A stretch of DNA of 64,000 bases from Musa acuminata AAA Group (taxonomy: Eukaryota > Streptophyta > Magnoliopsida > Zingiberales > Musaceae): contig NC_088335.1 in assembly GCF_036884655.1 (NCBI RefSeq), positions 47,435,001 through 47,499,000 of the forward strand, written 5' to 3'. The notes beneath the pieces were generated by a model, which was not told where the DNA came from, did not search any database, and saw only the letters and a list, made by a program, of their open reading frames with translations. Both the position numbers and the translations under genes were made by a program. Positions within the stretch are counted from its first letter, which is position 1. Each line of letters begins with the position of its first letter. Shown here one piece after another: positions 59,643-64,000 of this stretch.

Positions 59643-60752
59643 ATGCATGTCCATCCAACCTTAAGCGCTGCCCAATATTTATGCCATGCTCCTGTACATG
59701 CTAAAACCTTCTCTCCCTCTTTACTGAGGAAGAACATCTCCAACAGGATGCCTAAACGGTGTCTACCACCAAACGCAAGTTCGACGCCGACCTCGTCGGA
59801 CGCAGCAGGGGTAGAGGTTAGCAAACCCAAAAGATCGGTCGGCGCAAGACTGCGTTCGGCCGTGAGGAACAGAAGCATTAAGGAATTCATGGAAACCATC
59901 AACGAGGAATGGAGAGATTATTCTAGTTCCATTCCAATTCATTATTTGCCAATGGTAAAGCTTACTTAACCGAACAATCGCTAGCACAAATTCTCTTATA
60001 CGTTTCTGTGGTTGCAGGAAGTCCTGCAAATGTTGTACTGTTTCATGGTGAGGAACGGCGGGATGTTCCTGATCAAACCGGCAGAGGATTATGCGGTTGA
60101 TCTCGGCATCACATGGACGGCGAGTATGTTGGCCTATAATTTGTGACAACATCCTGCTTGCAGAGATAAGATTGCAGCATTACATATTTCCGAGAAATTT
60201 AACGTGCAAGCAAAACCTCGTCTTGCAGGTTTGACGAAGGATCAGTTACCCTTGGCCTTTGGCTGCAGCATCAATACAACTCAAGCATACAGGGGGACTG
60301 TACTGCTAAAGTGATATATCTTGATGGAAGATGAATTTAGTATAACTTGTTCTTCGTGATTTCTAAATTCGTGTTCTATTGCAGGAATGCAAAATATATT
60401 GTTGACTCGCTGATCCGAATGCAGTTGACACAGGTAAATGACACACTGTTTCTGCATCATCAAGCCAAACTAATATTCATTAGTATCATGAGATGGCTGA
60501 CATATTCTTTCTTCTTTCCCATTTTGACAGAAGTTGGAGAAGATTCTTCTGCCCATGATAGATAAGCTTGCACTCAGCTGCTCCCTTGAAGAGAAGGAAA
60601 GGATGGCCCTAATATTTCCCCTGCTTAGTGTACTGGTCATGGTTGTATCTCTTATCTCCTTAAAGAACACAGTAGTCTAACATCCCATGTTTCTGCAGAT
60701 ACATAAAAAAGATCAAGAAATAAATCAAGTATTCCACTTCTCTATGAATTAG
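59643..60752 (+). CDS. Unrecognised six-exon gene
   Basis: I do not recognise this protein. Exons 59643-59954, 60018-60123, 60229-60310, 60385-60433, 60531-60641 and 60699-60752 join with GT-AG in phase to give 237 residues. The N-terminus is rich in Ser, Ala, Thr, Lys and Arg with few acidic residues (MHVHPTLSAAQYLCH..., LLRKNISNRMPKRCLPPNAS), which would suit an organelle transit peptide of about 55-60 residues. Then come SIKEFMETINEEWRDY, EVLQMLYCFMVRNGGMFLI, ITWTASLTKDQLPLAFGCS and AKYIVDSLIRMQLTQ, and a hydrophobic MALIFPLLSVLVM near the end. An alternative start is Met36. The last exon is short and the least certain. The regular exon phases argue for a real gene or a recent pseudogene. 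Confidence 0.6.
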
Positions 60753-62787
60753 CTGATGGAAAGTCGGGCATGGGAGAAGAATGGAACCATATAGAACTCA
60801 TACAAGCAGATTCAACGCATGAGCAACATTAAGAACATTTTCGAGGATCTTCTTGTCGCAGAATGTTTCTGATCTGATGAAAGACGTCAATGTAAGAGAA
60901 ATAAGCGACGTATATGAATGTTGTCCTCGATCATCGTGGCATCACCAACAAGCACAGCAATGGGTATTCTACACTGAATATTACCTAGTGAAATTGAAAG
61001 AAGAAGCGTCCAAACGAGAACACCAAAGTTCTTTAAATGCTTAGCGTACATAGAACAAGCGACAACAAGATCAATCAAAATATAAGAATAAAAGATTTCA
61101 TCTCATCTCTCCATCTGGGCAAACAGGAGTAGTTTCTTGAGTCAGATTCTTGCAGTCGTGCTGCACAAGAGTCATCGATCAATCACGTTGAGTGCGCTAC
61201 ACATGCATCTCATGATGATTCTGAAGTGGAATCCTTCGCAAGTGCAGCTAAGATGTTCTTATCTTCGGCTGGCACCAGCAAAACCATGTCAAATGGCTGC
61301 ACTTGAAAGCCACGTCTCGTTGTGGACATGCAAATCATGAGAAAGGCATTATAAATATGAGAAAAGACGATGCAGCAGTGGGCGTCCATCATGCTTTGAG
61401 ATTACGTAGAGTCACTCTTGACGTCTTTAAGATTCACATTAGGATCTGGATCTAAACCGACCCATGAGTTATATTGGATCCGGTGCCGGCTTAAGATCTA
61501 GATCCGAAATGGACAAAATGTCTCTCTCTCTCTCTCAATCATGCGTATAATTCACATCATATAATTATGAACATAAAATTCAATTGATTTCTTATTTTGA
61601 TGAAGCAATCAAGACGAGAATAAACACAAACTATACCTCCAAAATTTATCAACCATTTTTTAGATAAAAATACCTCTGCATTATGTGATTCACAGAGTTA
61701 CTTTTGATGATAATACTTTTAATTTAAATCCCATCATAGCAGAACAATTGATTTCTTATTATTCTAATTAATGCCCATAAGAACTACAAGTAGTTTATAT
61801 ATATCCACTCTTTAGGATATAATCAGCATCTGTCTTAAAGAGCCAAATGGCCTGGAAACACCACACCAAACAGATCATGAAGCCTTCAATTTCTCATGGA
61901 ATGACAAGCTTCTCTTTCATGATGGATTTGATGTCAGGACTTTGGGTAGGTTGCAAGGTGGAAATAGTTGTAAGAGCTCTGCCATGACTTGTCATTCTTC
62001 TTGGTGCATCAACTCTTTCCTTTGGGTCTACATGTTACCTTCACTAGGGCCATTCTGGTGATGAGCACCAACTCACATTCACCAGCTGCCACCCAACATC
62101 CAGATCATTCAACCTTAAATTGGACTGACCTCACACCCCTACCTCCCTGGAGTTTGTGCATCTCCTGCATCCTGGTCACACAGCAGTTCCTCTGGTTTGG
62201 TCAGTTCTTCAAACCCTCATCCTTGCTGCATTTAGTTCTATCATGGTGGTTTAAGATACACCTGCTGTTAGTTTTGGTAGCTTTGTTCTCCAAGAGGTAA
62301 AGGTGATTCTTTGTGCTTTGTGCTGGCTTGGATCTTCTGTGGGGATTTCTTTTGGTTTCATGGGATTTGTAACACCTTCATGCTTCTTGATTCTTTTTCT
62401 TGTTATTTTTGGATGGACTGCTTCCACATCTTTGTGAGTACTACAAAGTGTTCATATGCTTCTGCTACCATTATTTCTTTGTTAAATAACATATGGATCT
62501 TTGTATCCAGTTTGGAATACAATGGGCAGAATAAAAGATAGGTATGTTGCTTTCATGTACTCGGTATCTGAGAACTGGGGACATATGTTGGTGCTGTCTC
62601 GATCAATCTGATAGCTTCATTCTGTTTGGTGCTGTCTCAATAACTTTTATTTTTACAAGATAATTACTCTAAGATTTAGTACAGAAGAAGAAATGAAAAG
62701 GACTTGCATCCACATGTTTGCTTATTCTGAAGATAGTTCTTGCAGGAACGGGAGTGACACCACAAGAGGAGGAGAAAGTTTAGAGAA
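60753..62787. other. Intergenic region
   Basis: About 60753-61440 is mixed in composition and could include the 3' part of the preceding gene. A short (TC)n run is at about 61520-61536. About 62000-62700 is T-rich with no supported frame; the right end should hold the FLA promoter and leader. Confidence 0.45.
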
Positions 62788-63573
62788 ATGGGGCTTGCGG
62801 CAATCTTTTGTGTGATTTCTCTGCTAGCTTTATCGATCTCTTCTCCTACAACTGCACAGACTCCACCAGCCCCATTCCTACCTCCATCTCCAGCACCTGC
62901 TCCTGCGCCTGCCCCACATTTCGTGAACCTCACGGAGCTGCTCTCTGTCGCTGGCCCTTTTCATACCTTCCTCAATTATCTACTACAAACTCGAGTCATC
63001 GAAACATTTCAGAACCAAGTTAACAACACCAAACAAGGCATCAGTATCTTCGTTCCCAAGGATTCAGCTTTTGCATCGCTTAAAAAGTCTGACCTTGGCA
63101 ATCTTACCCAAGACCAACTCAGGATCCTCTTCCTCTACCATGCCTTCCCCAAGTACTATTCTCTATCCGATTTCAAGAACCTGAGCAATTTGAATTCTGT
63201 CAGCACATTTGCTGGTGGGCAGTATGCTCTGAACATCACTTATACGTTTGGGCTCATCAGCATCGGTTCGGATTGGGCAAACCCGAAGATTACTAGCAGT
63301 GTCTACTCGACAGCCCCAGTGGCTGTTTATGAGATCGATGGGGTTCTGCTTCCATTAGCAATCTTCAGCTCTGATCCACCACTAGCACCAGCTCCGGCGC
63401 CAGCTCCGGAGGCCACGAAAACATCGGATATAACTCCAACCCAAAGTGCAATCGGTGCTGCACCCAAAAGCTCCGAGTCATCAACCAGTGGTGGCTCTTC
63501 ATACATCGCCAGTGTTCCTCTCTTGAACTGCTTTGTTTTTGCTCTTTCCGGCAGTTTGATGCTTACTATGTGA
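62788..63573 (+). CDS. Fasciclin-like arabinogalactan protein, FLA7-like
   Basis: Cell-surface proteoglycan of 261 residues in one exon. A signal peptide (1 to about 24) is followed by a Pro/Ala-rich AGP stretch (PAPAPAPAPH). One fasciclin domain (about 45-190) includes NLTELLSVAGPFHTFLNYLL, the H1-like GISIFVPKDSAFA and the YHAF..YYSLSDFKNLS region. A second AP-rich stretch (APAPAPAPE) and a hydrophobic C-terminus (LLNCFVFALSGSLMLTM) that fits a GPI-anchor signal complete it. Asn-glycosylation sites (NLT, NNT, NLS, NIT) are frequent. The opening of the domain is nearly that of Arabidopsis FLA7, a single-FAS FLA. FLAs act at the plasma membrane and wall in adhesion and wall assembly. Confidence 0.93.
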   Translation: MGLAAIFCVISLLALSISSPTTAQTPPAPFLPPSPAPAPAPAPHFVNLTELLSVAGPFHTFLNYLLQTRVIETFQNQVNNTKQGISIFVPKDSAFASLKKSDLGNLTQDQLRILFLYHAFPKYYSLSDFKNLSNLNSVSTFAGGQYALNITYTFGLISIGSDWANPKITSSVYSTAPVAVYEIDGVLLPLAIFSSDPPLAPAPAPAPEATKTSDITPTQSAIGAAPKSSESSTSGGSSYIASVPLLNCFVFALSGSLMLTM

Positions 63574-64000
63574 GGAGTTGTGCTACCTGGAAGATACTAT
63601 AATGCATATGCACGTTCACTGCCTTGGCATTGTTTTGGTTCGATTCTGGTCATTCTTGAAGACAGAACAGATACCTTGTTGGTAAAGGAAATGCGACATG
63701 TATCAAGCTACAAATTTCTATGTATTCATTCTTGTGTTCGAGATGTTCTTCTACTTTGTTTTACGAGTCTCATTCATGAACCTACAAAATCCTCTAAGAT
63801 GTGCTTTACATTCATGTTTGATATCCTTGAAAAACTATGTATTATTTCAAGTTGGTCAATTATAGTCTATATTAAAAGAGGTATAATTATGAAATATTAT
63901 TGATAAGTTATTATTTGTCATCATCATGATGTGATATTTTATATAACGACACGAGACCAAACTCACTAATGGTCGACCCCAGTGATCACACTCGATAAAT
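63574..64000. other. 3' flank of the FLA gene
   Basis: T-rich sequence consistent with a 3' UTR and downstream spacer; nothing else was recognised before the window ends. Confidence 0.45.

Overview
The window is nuclear DNA from a flowering plant, most likely a monocot of the banana/ginger group. The genes are spliced, with GT-AG introns and one GC-AG intron. They encode plant-specific families: an FBH-type bHLH factor, an LRR receptor-like kinase, an AG-peptide, an FLA7-like fasciclin AGP, and an AGO4-clade Argonaute. Several first exons are very GC-rich, as in monocots, and set in AT-rich, transposon-laden DNA. The species is inferred; nothing in the sequence names it.

Layout. Positions 1-2677 (minus) hold the 5' part of an uncharacterised coiled-coil gene that runs off the left edge. 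A six-exon bHLH gene occupies 3959-5863 (minus). From about 7.8 to 19.2 kb lies a repeat block: a long (AT)n tract, then two decayed, related Ty3/gypsy-type elements, each with an internal minisatellite before its 3' LTR. The first carries a fragment of an ABCG transporter gene, itself split by a 1.7-kb solo LTR with a near-perfect 5-bp target duplication. An LRR-RLK pseudokinase (19721-23402, minus) follows. Next come a six-copy 241-bp tandem array beside a PRELI/MSF1 gene (29166-29744, minus) and an AG-peptide gene (30460-30639, minus) whose 3' flank is tandemly duplicated.

Positions 31472-39454 (minus) form a six-exon makorin RING/CCCH gene. Its 4.1-kb last intron harbours a Pack-MULE with 9-bp target duplications carrying a DUF3537 gene fragment, and a small MITE-like element. 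A decayed F-box copy (about 40.3-41.4 kb) precedes its intact relative (42961-44067, plus). Positions 45.2-51.3 kb are repeat-rich: a second solo LTR of the same family, a Ty1/copia pol remnant and degenerate tandem repeats.

Positions 51808-56226 (plus) hold a 22-coding-exon AGO4-clade Argonaute with the DEDH tetrad intact. It is followed by a Glu-rich acidic protein gene (57683-58381, minus), an unrecognised six-exon gene (59643-60752, plus) and an FLA7-like gene (62788-63573, plus).

These are independent plant genes, not an operon or island. The least ordinary content is gene capture by transposons: the ABCG fragment in a gypsy-type element and the DUF3537 fragment in a Pack-MULE. I found no CRISPR array, no bacterial-type system and no convincing tRNA or rRNA gene. 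Exon borders were deduced by reading splice signals and checking phase; family names come from motif recognition, not a database search.
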